31,015 nt of DNA, taken from positions 1 to 31,015 of the forward strand of contig JAVBMP010000093.1 in assembly GCA_031552315.1 (NCBI GenBank). The letters are read 5' to 3'. Of the stretch, positions 7,755 through 14,873 are shown piece by piece. The stretch is from JAVBMP01 sp031552315. GTDB lineage: Bacteria > Desulfobacterota > Desulfovibrionia > Desulfovibrionales > Desulfovibrionaceae. The notes beneath the pieces are model-generated. The model saw only the letters and a list, made by a program, of their open reading frames with translations, was not told where the DNA came from and did not search any database. The translations under genes and the position numbers were made by a program. Every line of letters begins with the position of its first letter. The stretch's first letter is position 1.

Positions 7755-9233
7755 TTATTCACCTTTGCCCTTTGCGTTTTGTTCAGCGCCCTGCTGTGGG
7801 CCGGTGCTTGCGGCCGGGGCTTCCGGGGCGGGCCGGGTATCTTGAGCCGGCTGGGCCGGTTGTTCGGACGGGGCCGGTTGGGCCGGCTGGGCTGACTGTT
7901 CGGACGGGACAGGCTGAGCACTTTGTTCCGGCTGGGCCGCTTGTTCAGGTTGCGCGGCTTCAGGCTGGGCGTTTTGCCCCGGCTGGCCGGGCTGTCCATT
8001 TTGCCCATTTTGCCCTGCCTGGCCATTGTGGCCGGGCTGGCCGTTTTGACTTTGGGCCTGCGCGGCGGAAGGGGTGGGGCCAAGCACCTTGGCGGCGGCA
8101 TGCGCGCCTGGCTTCAGCATTATGTGCCCGGCAATGATAATTTGTTCTCCGCCCTGCAAGCCTTGGGTAACCACCCAGTTTTTGCCTTGCAGGTCATTTG
8201 CCACAACCGGGCGCACCGTTACCACCCCTTCGGGTGAAAGCACAAAAAGCACAGCGGCCTGGGCATTGCGCATAAGCGCGTCACGCGGCACCAAAAAGGC
8301 CTTGCGGTTTACGGCGTTTACCAGCTTTACGCGCACATAGGCGCCCGGCAACAAGACCCTGTCCGGGTTGGGAAAGGCGGCGCGCATTACAATGCTGTCT
8401 GTGGTGGGGTCAACTGAAAGGTCTGAAAAGACAAGGCGGCCCTTGTGCGGGTAGGGGCGGCCATCGGGCAGGACAAGTTCCACGGCGGATTCGTTTTCAG
8501 GGGTGCCTTCAAGCGCGCCCTGGCGTATGGCGTCCTGCAGGGCCATAACCTCTGCGGCGGATTGTGAAAAGTTCACATAAACCGGATCCATCTGGTCGAT
8601 TGTTGTCAGGTGGGTTACCCCGGCCTGGCCCACCAGCGCCCCTTCCGTAACCATGGCGCGTCTGGCGCGCCCGGCAATGGGCGCGGTAACCGTGGCATAG
8701 CTAAGTTGCAGGCGGGCCTTTTCCAGCGCGGCCTGGGCATAAAGCAGGTTGGCGCTGGCGCTTTTTTCCGCCGCCATGGCCTCCATGTAGTCGCGTTCAC
8801 TTACCGCGCGGGCGGAAACCAGGCCCTTCTGGCGGGTAACCTTGTCTTTGGCGGCGTCAAATTCGGCCTTGGCGCGGGCCACGTTGGCGGCGGCTATGTC
8901 CATGTCCGCCTGGTAGGGCGCCGGGTCTATCTTGAACAGGGCCTCGCCCTGCTGAACTTCCTGTCCTTCCTTGTAGCAGCGTTCAATTACAATGCCGGGC
9001 ACGCGGGCCATAACCTCGGCCTGGCGGAAGGCCTCCAGTCGGCCCGGCAGTTGCGCCACAAGGGCCACCTCTGTCGGGGTGGCGACAAGCACGGGGGCTT
9101 CCATCTGGCGGCCCTGGCCATCGCCGGAACCGCCGCCCCGCAGAAACAGGAACCATGCCACAAAACCCAGGGCCAAAACGGCCAGGGCGGCAAGAATGAG
9201 AACCAGCAATTTTTTATTTTTCACTTCAGGCAT
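7755..9233 (-). CDS. RND efflux periplasmic adaptor (membrane fusion protein) with Gln/Pro-rich C-terminal tail
   Basis: This is the periplasmic adaptor (AcrA/MexA family) linking the RND pump to the outer membrane channel. Residues about 7-30 form one membrane segment; unlike AcrA there is no lipobox Cys, so it is probably an uncleaved anchor or signal sequence. The adaptor core follows: beta-barrel/lipoyl start VLVATPTEVALVAQLPGRLEAF, lipoyl half GIVIERCYKEGQEVQQGEALFKIDPAPY, a helical hairpin, then YATVTAPIAGRARRAMVTEG and DPVYVNFSQSAAEVM. The core ends near residue 388, as in normal family members of about 380-400 residues. Residues 389-492 are an added low-complexity tail, first eight collagen-like triplets, then AQPEQ/PSEQP repeats. 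It is the first gene of the operon, with AAAAGGTG about 8 bases before the ATG. Confidence 0.93.
   Translation of the reverse strand: MPEVKNKKLLVLILAALAVLALGFVAWFLFLRGGGSGDGQGRQMEAPVLVATPTEVALVAQLPGRLEAFRQAEVMARVPGIVIERCYKEGQEVQQGEALFKIDPAPYQADMDIAAANVARAKAEFDAAKDKVTRQKGLVSARAVSERDYMEAMAAEKSASANLLYAQAALEKARLQLSYATVTAPIAGRARRAMVTEGALVGQAGVTHLTTIDQMDPVYVNFSQSAAEVMALQDAIRQGALEGTPENESAVELVLPDGRPYPHKGRLVFSDLSVDPTTDSIVMRAAFPNPDRVLLPGAYVRVKLVNAVNRKAFLVPRDALMRNAQAAVLFVLSPEGVVTVRPVVANDLQGKNWVVTQGLQGGEQIIIAGHIMLKPGAHAAAKVLGPTPSAAQAQSQNGQPGHNGQAGQNGQNGQPGQPGQNAQPEAAQPEQAAQPEQSAQPVPSEQSAQPAQPAPSEQPAQPAQDTRPAPEAPAASTGPQQGAEQNAKGKGE
7977..8048 (-). repeat. Collagen-like triplet repeat inside the adaptor gene
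   Basis: Residues 396-419 of the adaptor are eight consecutive triplets ending in Gly (QNG QPG HNG QAG QNG QNG and QPG twice). At DNA level this is a degenerate 9-bp-phase repeat. It is followed by Ala-Gln-Pro-Glu repeats to the end of the protein. Confidence 0.8.
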
Positions 9234-9329
9234 CAGATTGCACCTTTTATGATGTTACGTGTTAATCTTGTTGCGTTGTTGGCTTTTTCCGGCAACGGCC
9301 GAAAGCGGCAAGTTTTTATGCCGGACAGG

Positions 9330-9358
9330 AAGATAACTTACTCGAATTAAATAATCAA
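9330..9358 (-). promoter_or_regulatory. Probable promoter of the RND efflux operon
   Basis: On the minus strand TTGATT (9353-9358) and TATCTT (9330-9335) are separated by 17 bp, each matching four of six sigma70 consensus bases. The -35 box lies inside the palindrome 9349-9374, which fits repression by the divergent TetR protein. The start codon is about 95 bp downstream. Confidence 0.5.
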
Positions 9359-9374
9359 GCGTGATTGATTATTT
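9349..9374. promoter_or_regulatory. Candidate TetR operator between the divergent efflux genes
   Basis: A perfect dyad with 10-bp arms, AAATAATCAA (9349-9358) and TTGATTATTT (9365-9374), has a 6-bp spacer GCGTGA. It overlaps the -35 boxes of both the leftward efflux promoter and the rightward regulator promoter. Size, symmetry and position are as expected for a TetR-family dimer or pair of dimers. Binding is inferred. Confidence 0.6.
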
Positions 9375-9401
9375 GACAAGATTTTTTGCTTCTGTTAAAT
9401 T
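9373..9401 (+). promoter_or_regulatory. Probable promoter of the TetR regulator
   Basis: A consensus -35 TTGACA (9373-9378) is followed after 17 bp by TAAATT (9396-9401). The -35 box shares two bases with the right arm of the operator, so autoregulation is likely. The ATG is 60 bp downstream. Confidence 0.55.
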
Positions 9402-9460
9402 TTGGCGGCTTTTATATGTAAATCACAAAGCGATACAGACAGTTTACAGCAGGGTGACAA

Positions 9461-10087
9461 ATGGCACGCAAAACAGCCGAGGAATCTTTAAAAACCAGAG
9501 AACGTATTCTGGACGCCGCGGAACAGGTGTTTGCGGGCAAAGGCCTAAGCCGGGCCGGCATGGCGGATATTGCCGCGGCCGCGGGGGTTTCTCGCGGCGC
9601 TGTTTACGGGCATTACCGCAACAAGCAGGCGGTTTTTATGTCCATGTGCGACAGGGTGTGGGAATTGTTCCCCATTCCCGCGCCCCGGCCGGATGCTTCA
9701 GCCTATGACCTGCTGCTTGATTCCGCCATGAATTTCCTGCGCCAGTCACATAGCCCTGGCACCCTGCATAACATACTGGAAATTTTAACCTATAAATGTG
9801 AGCACACGCAAGAAAACGCCCCCATTCTGCAATATCTGCGTGACCGGCATGAAAAGGTGCGGGTTGACTTGCGTTCCCTTTTGACCAATGCCCGGCAAAA
9901 AGGCGAACTGGCGCCCGCGCTGGACATTGACCTGATGATTTTTGTCATTCAAAGCGTGGTAAACGGCATATACACGCTTATGCCCTTCAGCAACCAGAGC
10001 CTGGACAGCCAGTGGGGGCTGATTGAAAAGGGCTTGCGCCAGGTTTTTGATGCGTTTTTTGTTACCCCGGCCCGGCCCGTTATTTGA
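9461..10087 (+). CDS. TetR/AcrR-family transcriptional repressor of the efflux operon
   Basis: This is a 208-residue DNA-binding repressor of the AcrR/TtgR type. The N-terminal TetR helix-turn-helix is clear at about residues 12-58 (TRERILDAAEQVFAGKGL, then MADIAAAAGVSRGAVYGHYRNK). The rest is an all-helical ligand-binding and dimer domain resembling the AcrR C-terminal domain (LLLDSAMNFL, QYLRDRHEKV). The ATG at 9461 has AGGGTGA at 9451-9457. It is divergent from the RND operon with a 227-bp gap holding the dyad 9349-9374, so it probably represses the pump and itself until a pump substrate binds. Its 3' end, including the stop codon, is duplicated immediately downstream (10069-10114). Confidence 0.92.
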   Translation: MARKTAEESLKTRERILDAAEQVFAGKGLSRAGMADIAAAAGVSRGAVYGHYRNKQAVFMSMCDRVWELFPIPAPRPDASAYDLLLDSAMNFLRQSHSPGTLHNILEILTYKCEHTQENAPILQYLRDRHEKVRVDLRSLLTNARQKGELAPALDIDLMIFVIQSVVNGIYTLMPFSNQSLDSQWGLIEKGLRQVFDAFFVTPARPVI

Positions 10088-10114
10088 AGTTTGGCCCGGC
10101 CCGTTATTTGAAGT
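10069..10114 (+). repeat. 22-bp tandem duplication of the tetR 3' end
   Basis: GGCCCGGCCCGTTATTTGAAGT occupies 10069-10090 and is repeated without a mismatch at 10093-10114, with TT between, giving a 24-bp period. The first copy encodes the last residues and stop of the TetR protein, while the second is untranslated. A slippage-type duplication is the simplest explanation. Confidence 0.85.
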
Positions 10115-10158
10115 CTATTTGAAAACCAGATTTTTTTTCAGCCTTGTCGCAAGTTTTA

Positions 10159-10187
10159 CTGGCAATATCGTAAAACTGTGATATACT
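10159..10187 (+). promoter_or_regulatory. Candidate upstream promoter of the hybrid kinase, with overlapping dyad
   Basis: CTGGCA (10159-10164) and TATACT (10182-10187) are 17 bp apart, matching four and five consensus bases. The dyad GTTTTAC (10153-10159) / GTAAAAC (10170-10176), 10-bp spacer, overlaps the -35 and spacer and could be an operator. Confidence 0.35.
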
Positions 10188-10268
10188 GCCCAAGAATTAA
10201 TCACGTTATTAAAAATGTTGCCTCAACGGCCTTGATATATCAACAAGCCGCTAAGGGATTCAGCATAA

Positions 10269-10331
10269 AATGCGCCACAAACATGGCGCATTACGGCACA
10301 CAATGTTTGCAGGGGTGCATAACATTGTGTG
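10269..10331 (+). promoter_or_regulatory. Two adjacent stem-loops in the kinase leader
   Basis: Stem 1 is AATGCGCCA (10269-10277) with TGGCGCATT (10284-10292), six-base loop. Stem 2 is CACACAATGTT (10297-10307) with AACATTGTGTG (10321-10331), extended inward by TGCA/TGCA around a GGGG loop. Both are perfect in their arms. Neither is followed by a T-run, so they may be operators or RNA leader structures rather than terminators. They would lie in the transcript only if the upstream promoter is used. Confidence 0.5.
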
Positions 10332-10353
10332 ATTGTTAGATGTTTTTGGGGGT

Positions 10354-10382
10354 TTGCAATAAGGGAATTTGTGTGCTACAAT
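10354..10382 (+). promoter_or_regulatory. Probable proximal promoter of the hybrid kinase
   Basis: TTGCAA (10354-10359) and TACAAT (10377-10382) are separated by 17 bp, with four and five consensus matches. This leaves a leader of about 45 bases before the ATG at 10437. Confidence 0.5.
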
Positions 10383-10436
10383 CTCTTATTGTATAGTATT
10401 ATTTTGTTATAGAATTTTGTATAAGGGCTGCCAATC

Positions 10437-12902
10437 ATGAAAGGTATGGATTACGCTTTTTCGGGGGATGAGTACTCGGACAAACTGAGCAAGGCGCTTG
10501 CCAAGATTACAAAAACTCAGGCCCTTACCTCCGGCATTTTGCAAGATGCCACAGAGGTTATAGCCAGCGAGGGCTGCCGCGCCATGAATGCGACCCGCGT
10601 GGGCGTGTGGCTTGTTGATTATGAAGCAAAGTGTCTGCACAACGTAACCAGCTACAGCATGGCGGATGAACAGCACACCGTGCAGGAAGATTTTCCCTTT
10701 GGCGACCGTATGTATTATTTGGAGCTGCTTACCACAGAGCGCCTTATTGTTATAAACGACGCCGACACGGATACCGTGCTGCCGGATTTGCGTGAAACCT
10801 ATGGGCCGGATTTGTGTTCTTTGCTTGACGCGCCCATACGTGTGGGCGGCAAGCTGGTTGGCGTGGTGTGCATTGAACAGTTTGACTACGTGCGCAACTG
10901 GTCGATTGAAGAACAGCACTTCGCCAGTTCCCTGGCGGACTTTACCGCCCTGGCCATGGAATCTGCCCAGCGTTTGCAGGCCATGCAGGAATTGGCCCTT
11001 AGCAAGCGGCGCACTGAAACCCTTATGTCAAACCTGCCGGGCATGGTTTACCAGTGCCTGAACAACCCGCCGGAGTTTACCTTTACCTTTGTAAGCGAGG
11101 GGTGTTTACCCCTTACCGGCTATACGCCGGAAGAATTGCTTAGCAACAACGCCCTGAAATTTTTTGATATGATTCACCCGGAAGATGCCGGCCCGCTGGA
11201 AGAACTGAACAAGGTCACCTTGTCCGTTGGCCTGCCGCTTGAAACCACCTTCCGCATGGTCATGAAAGACGGCAGCATCAAATGGGTGTGGGAACGCAGC
11301 CGCGTGGTGGAATTTAACACAGACGGTTCCCCGCGCATTCTTGAAGGTTTTTACACAGATATAACGGAACAGCGCCGCCTGGAAGCCGCCGAGCTTGCCA
11401 ACCGGGCCAAAAGCGAATTTTTGGCGAACATGAGCCATGAAATACGCACCCCCATGAACGCGATCATAGGCATGGCGGAACTGGCCCTGAAGCAAAGGCC
11501 GGAAGGGCAGTTGCTGGACTATTTGCGCAACATAAAAAGCGCGGCCGGGTCTTTGCTGATTATTATCAACGACATTCTTGATTTTTCCAAAATAGAGGCC
11601 GGGGCGGTGGAAATTTTGCCGGAACCTTACAACCTGGCAGACTTGATCAACGACGTCGTCACCATGATCCAAATCCGCATTGGCGACAAGGCCCTGGATT
11701 TTATTGTGGAAGACAGCCCCGCCTTGCCCCGCTGCCTTTTGGGCGACAGCGCCCGCATCAAGCAGATTATGATAAACCTGCTTACCAATGCGGTAAAATT
11801 CACGGACAAGGGCTTTATACGCTTTGCCCTGAAGGCGGAAGCCCTGCCCGGTGATTCCGTTTTGCTGAAGGTGGAAGTTGAAGATTCCGGCCTGGGCATA
11901 AAACGTGAGGACATGCCCCGGCTGTTCGGCAACTTTTCCCAGCTGGACACCAAAAAGAACCGCAATGTGGAAGGCACCGGACTTGGCCTTGCCATAACCC
12001 GCAAACTGCTTGGCCTTATGGAAGGCGATATTTCCGTGCGCAGCGTTTACGGCAAAGGCAGCTGTTTTTCTTTTGAAGTGCCGCAAAAAGTGGCCGACAC
12101 GGCCCCGCTGGTTTGCCTGCAACCCTGTGCCGGCAATCTGGCCGTGCTTTACTTCAAAAATGAACGCAAGACCGAAAGCCTGGTGGAAAAACTCCAGTCC
12201 ATGGGCCTAAAGGCCCAGGCGGCCCAGGTTACGCCGGAAGGCAGCCTGTCGCGTTTGGCGCCCTTGCCGGACGGGGTTACGCATATTATTTTTGAAGGTT
12301 CCGCCTTTGCGGAAATTTCCCTCCTCAATCCGCCCAAGGGCGCGCGCCTTATAGCCGTTGCCCGCAACTTCAATGATTCCCCAAACCTGCCGCCGGAAGT
12401 GGAACTGGTGCATTCCGCCCTTAGTTCCAACGTGCTGGCCGGGTTCTTCGGGCTTGCCGACCAGGCGGGGGCAGACCTTGCGCAAGAGGCGTCCGCAAGC
12501 CTTGTTACCGACAACACCCGCCTTTTGGTGGTGGACGACAACGCCATGAACCTGATTATAGCCGAAGGCGTGCTTAGTGAATACGGCGCGTTTGTAGATA
12601 CGGCCGATTCCGCAAGGGAAGCCCTGGCACTTTTGGGCCGCAATGATTACGACATAGTCTTCATGGACCACATGATGCCGGAAATTGACGGTATGGAAGC
12701 CACGGCCATGATACGCAAATTGCCGGAAGAAAAATACCGCGCCCTGCCCATAATAGCCCTTACCGCCAACGCGGTGGGCGATGTGCGTTCCATGTTCATA
12801 GCCGGCGGGCTGAATGACTTCCTTTCCAAACCCATGGACGTGCGCGAGGTGGAACGGGTTATAAAAACCTGGCTGCCGGCGGACAAGTGGCGTATGGAAT
12901 GA
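10437..12902 (+). CDS. Soluble hybrid sensor histidine kinase (GAF-PAS-HisKA-HATPase-REC)
   Basis: This 821-residue hybrid kinase autophosphorylates on His and relays to its own receiver. No membrane segment is visible, so it senses a cytoplasmic or diffusible signal. Order of domains: GAF at about 28-188 (ASEGCRAMNATRVGVWLVD ... VVCIEQF), PAS/PAC at about 195-322 (MVYQCLNN ... YTDITEQRRLEAAE), HisKA with phospho-acceptor His334 in MSHEIRTPMNAIIG, HATPase with N box 447-455 (NLLTNAVKF), and GTGLGLAI, an intermediate region 560-690 that looks like a degenerate receiver, and a true REC at 695-815 (D700, D701, phospho-acceptor D744 in FMDHMMPEIDG, Lys in LSKPMD). There is no HPt domain and no separate response regulator next to it, so its output partner is elsewhere. 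ATG at 10437 has AAGGG nine bases upstream; an in-frame ATG at 10446 is a less likely alternative. Confidence 0.93.
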   Translation: MKGMDYAFSGDEYSDKLSKALAKITKTQALTSGILQDATEVIASEGCRAMNATRVGVWLVDYEAKCLHNVTSYSMADEQHTVQEDFPFGDRMYYLELLTTERLIVINDADTDTVLPDLRETYGPDLCSLLDAPIRVGGKLVGVVCIEQFDYVRNWSIEEQHFASSLADFTALAMESAQRLQAMQELALSKRRTETLMSNLPGMVYQCLNNPPEFTFTFVSEGCLPLTGYTPEELLSNNALKFFDMIHPEDAGPLEELNKVTLSVGLPLETTFRMVMKDGSIKWVWERSRVVEFNTDGSPRILEGFYTDITEQRRLEAAELANRAKSEFLANMSHEIRTPMNAIIGMAELALKQRPEGQLLDYLRNIKSAAGSLLIIINDILDFSKIEAGAVEILPEPYNLADLINDVVTMIQIRIGDKALDFIVEDSPALPRCLLGDSARIKQIMINLLTNAVKFTDKGFIRFALKAEALPGDSVLLKVEVEDSGLGIKREDMPRLFGNFSQLDTKKNRNVEGTGLGLAITRKLLGLMEGDISVRSVYGKGSCFSFEVPQKVADTAPLVCLQPCAGNLAVLYFKNERKTESLVEKLQSMGLKAQAAQVTPEGSLSRLAPLPDGVTHIIFEGSAFAEISLLNPPKGARLIAVARNFNDSPNLPPEVELVHSALSSNVLAGFFGLADQAGADLAQEASASLVTDNTRLLVVDDNAMNLIIAEGVLSEYGAFVDTADSAREALALLGRNDYDIVFMDHMMPEIDGMEATAMIRKLPEEKYRALPIIALTANAVGDVRSMFIAGGLNDFLSKPMDVREVERVIKTWLPADKWRME

Positions 12903-12913
12903 TAAGGCCGGCC

Positions 12914-12935
12914 CATTCGGAGGTTCTTCCGAATG
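12914..12935 (+). other. Small stem-loop just after the kinase stop
   Basis: CATTCGGA (12914-12921) pairs with TCCGAATG (12928-12935) around a six-base loop. No T-run follows, and the strong terminator is 180 bp further on. It may be a 3'-end RNA stabiliser. Confidence 0.35.
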
Positions 12936-13028
12936 AAGACGGAGTGTTCGGCAAAGGCAAAAAAACCGGCGTCATTCAAAAGCCGGAGAAAATCAACTTT
13001 CAAATTACAGCAAAACCTGCCGAGGGGC

Positions 13029-13051
13029 CGCGGGGAAATCATTTCCCCGCG
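13029..13051. repeat. Perfect 11-bp-arm hairpin next to the dispersed element
   Basis: CGCGGGGAAAT (13029-13039) and ATTTCCCCGCG (13041-13051) flank a single C. It directly abuts the second copy of the dispersed GC-rich element and may be part of that composite. Confidence 0.55.
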
Positions 13052-13091
13052 TGGGGTTCAGGGGCGAAGCCCCTGACCGCCGGAGGCATTC
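13051..13091 (-). repeat. Dispersed GC-rich hairpin element, copy 2 (inverse)
   Basis: On the minus strand it reads GAATGCCTCCGGCGG, then a CAGGGGC-TTC-GCCCCTG stem-loop, then AACCCCAC, the same architecture as 2952-2997. The 15-bp head is identical; the stem differs in sequence while keeping the pairing, which suggests an element conserved for structure. Confidence 0.6.
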
Positions 13092-13110
13092 AACACAGTT
13101 AAAACCATTG

Positions 13111-13160
13111 CGCAATGCCCGCGCCATGTCAGGGACATGGCGCGGGCATTGCGTTTTTTT
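13111..13160 (+). terminator. Strong intrinsic terminator after the hybrid kinase
   Basis: A perfect 20-bp stem (13111-13130 with 13134-13153, loop AGG) is followed directly by seven T residues (13154-13160). This is a textbook rho-independent terminator for the plus-strand kinase transcript. The A-rich left flank (AAAACC) is weak for the converging epimerase transcript, but the stem may serve both. Confidence 0.9.
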
Positions 13161-13174
13161 ATTCTGTGAAGCGC

Positions 13175-14197
13175 CTACAAATTCTTTGCGTACCACAAAC
13201 CGCAGCTGGCAAGGCCCTGGCGCACGTTATAGGCCGGGTCGTAGCCTATCAGGGTTTTGGCCTTGCTTATATCCGCAAGGGAATGGCGCACGTCTCCGGC
13301 GCGGAAGTCACGGTGCGCGGCCCTGGCCGCTTTGGCTTGCGGGTTGTGGGCCACAACTTCATCTTTTATCAGGTCAAACAGTTCATTCAGGCTGGTGCGT
13401 TCACCAAAGGCTATGTTGTAAACCTGGTTCCAGGCCTCGTCTTTTTCCGCGCAGGCGGCCAGCAGGTTGGCTTGCACGCAGTTGTCAATAAAGCAGAAAT
13501 CGCGTGAGGTTTCACCGTCGCCGTTGATGAAAACCTGCTCGCCCTGTAAAAGCGCGGCAAACCATTTGGGAATAACGGCGGCGTAGGCCCCTTCCGGGTC
13601 TTGCCGCTGCCCGAAAATATTGAAATAGCGCAGGCCAATGCTTTTGAAGCCGTAGGCGGAAGCGAACACGTTGCAATAAAGTTCGTTCACATATTTGGTT
13701 ACAGCGTAGGGCGAAAGCGGGCTGCCAATGCGGTCTTCGCGCTTGGGCAGGTTGGGCTCGTCACCGTAGGTGGAACTGGACGCGGCGTAGACAAAGCCTT
13801 TTATGCCCGCGTCACGGGTGGCGACCAGCATGTTCAAAAAACCGTCTATGTTTACGGAATTGGTAAGTATGGGGTCTTCAATGGAACGCGGCACAGAACC
13901 CAGCGCGGCCTGGTGCAGCACCTTGTCGGCCCCGGCGCAAGCCTTGCGGCAATCTTCAAGGTTGCGTATGTCGCCTTCAATAAAGGTAAAATTTTTCCAG
14001 GCGTCGCCAACCGCTTTTTGAACCATATCAAGGTTTTTTTGGTGCCCGGTGGCAAAGTTGTCCAGCCCGCGCACCTTTTGCCCGTTCCGCAGCAGGGTTT
14101 CCAGCAGGTTGGAACCTATAAATCCGGCCACACCGGTAACAACCCAGGTTTGTTGGTTGGCATTCAGTTTTTTTAGCAGTTCGGCATAAGTGTTCAT
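13175..14197 (-). CDS. wbpP: UDP-N-acetylglucosamine 4-epimerase (WbpP/TviC-like, SDR family)
   Basis: This extended short-chain dehydrogenase of 340 residues probably interconverts UDP-GlcNAc and UDP-GalNAc (or their uronic acids) for O-antigen or capsule sugars in the cytoplasm. The NAD-binding GxxGxxG is at 22-28 (VTGVAGFIGSN). The LDNFATGHQKNL, QGDIRNLEDC-like, HQAALGSVPRSIEDP, and NIDGFLNML blocks, Ser140-142/Thr143, and Tyr164-Lys168 (SPYAVTKYVNE) match WbpP of Pseudomonas closely from memory, including length and the GDVRHSLADISKA C-terminal block. I chose the ATG at 14197; the frame stays open upstream to 14401, but that extension has no homology and crosses a normal intergenic gap. 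It lies 157 bp after the paired lipoprotein genes and may share their transcript. No other sugar-transferase genes are nearby, so it looks like an orphan LPS/exopolysaccharide gene. Confidence 0.9.
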   Translation of the reverse strand: MNTYAELLKKLNANQQTWVVTGVAGFIGSNLLETLLRNGQKVRGLDNFATGHQKNLDMVQKAVGDAWKNFTFIEGDIRNLEDCRKACAGADKVLHQAALGSVPRSIEDPILTNSVNIDGFLNMLVATRDAGIKGFVYAASSSTYGDEPNLPKREDRIGSPLSPYAVTKYVNELYCNVFASAYGFKSIGLRYFNIFGQRQDPEGAYAAVIPKWFAALLQGEQVFINGDGETSRDFCFIDNCVQANLLAACAEKDEAWNQVYNIAFGERTSLNELFDLIKDEVVAHNPQAKAARAAHRDFRAGDVRHSLADISKAKTLIGYDPAYNVRQGLASCGLWYAKNL

Positions 14198-14354
14198 TAA
14201 ATTCTCTGTGTTGTGTTGTTCTGAAACAGTATTCCTGCCCTGGCGGCAAAGTCCGCTATGGGTGTCATAGACCAAAGGCAGCTGAAAGGCAAATGCCTTG
14301 TGCGGAAAGTTTTCCGGCATTTCACGCGGTGGCGTGGGCAGCGGGCTGTTGGCT

Positions 14355-14873
14355 CTATTTTTTGGCTGGCGCCGGGGCGCTTTCAGAAACCGAGATGCCA
14401 ATCAGGATAATGTCTGTGTTGCGTATCATTATTTTGCCGTTGACCGTGATGCGGGAACCCGTGGTAAGGGCTTTCAAACTTTCCTTTTTATTACTGCCCA
14501 TGAAAATACAGGGTAATTGGGAGCTTTTTCCTGATAAAATAAGAGTATAGCTGTGTATAAGGCCTTGAGTTTGCAGCGCGCGCGGGCCGGATGTCAGCAC
14601 CCCTTCAACCACTACCCATTTGCCGTCCAGTTCCTGTTTGGCATTCAGCGGGTTTTTGGTAAAAATGGCGGCAAGATCATCTGGACTGCTTTTTTGCACG
14701 TCATCAAAAGCGCCTGGCGGCGGTGTGAAGTTGTTCAGCATGTCGTCAAGTCTTTGCGCGGAATTCGTGGTAACGGCGGGTTGCGGCTTGGGTTGGGAAG
14801 CGCAGCCGCCAATGAAACAGGCGAACAATAGCAGGGCCAGGCAATATGTGTTTTTTTGGGATATGCGGTTCAT
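14355..14873 (-). CDS. Putative lipoprotein with OB-fold (tRNA_anti-like) domain, paralogue B
   Basis: A protein of 172 residues with an N-terminal signal peptide and lipobox (FIGGCASQ), so probably a membrane lipoprotein. After a Pro/Gln/Ser linker, residues about 75-165 contain KNPLNAKQELDGKWVVVEG, the pattern of the small extracytoplasmic OB-fold family tRNA_anti-like (N..A...f.gk.v.v.G). It is clearly a paralogue of the gene just upstream (shared NPLNA, WV, GxLxxGP, and late IxGxI blocks). Its ATG at 14873 overlaps the TGA of that gene (ATGA), so the pair is translationally coupled. A further in-frame extension to 14951 is rejected because it would bury the signal peptide. Function unknown; the family assignment is by pattern only. 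Confidence 0.75.
   Translation of the reverse strand: MNRISQKNTYCLALLLFACFIGGCASQPKPQPAVTTNSAQRLDDMLNNFTPPPGAFDDVQKSSPDDLAAIFTKNPLNAKQELDGKWVVVEGVLTSGPRALQTQGLIHSYTLILSGKSSQLPCIFMGSNKKESLKALTTGSRITVNGKIMIRNTDIILIGISVSESAPAPAKK

Larger units (their letters stand above)
10115..10436. other. Gene-free leader region with several dyads upstream of the hybrid kinase
   Basis: No convincing ORF lies here. It is more AT-rich than its surroundings. It holds a T8 run (about 10128-10135, no stable stem before it), a dyad GTTTTAC/GTAAAAC (10153-10176), a 12-bp palindrome TTGATATATCAA (10232-10243), two adjacent stem-loops (10269-10292 and 10297-10331) and two candidate promoters. This is more regulatory-looking structure than any other gap in the window. 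Confidence 0.6.

Noticed and set aside
10128..10135. T8 run after tetR as an intrinsic terminator
   Set aside because: No stable stem precedes it.
14198..14401. N-terminal extension of the epimerase to an upstream start
   Set aside because: The ATG at 14197 gives the family N-terminus and length; the extension is unconserved and would overlap the end of the lipoprotein gene.
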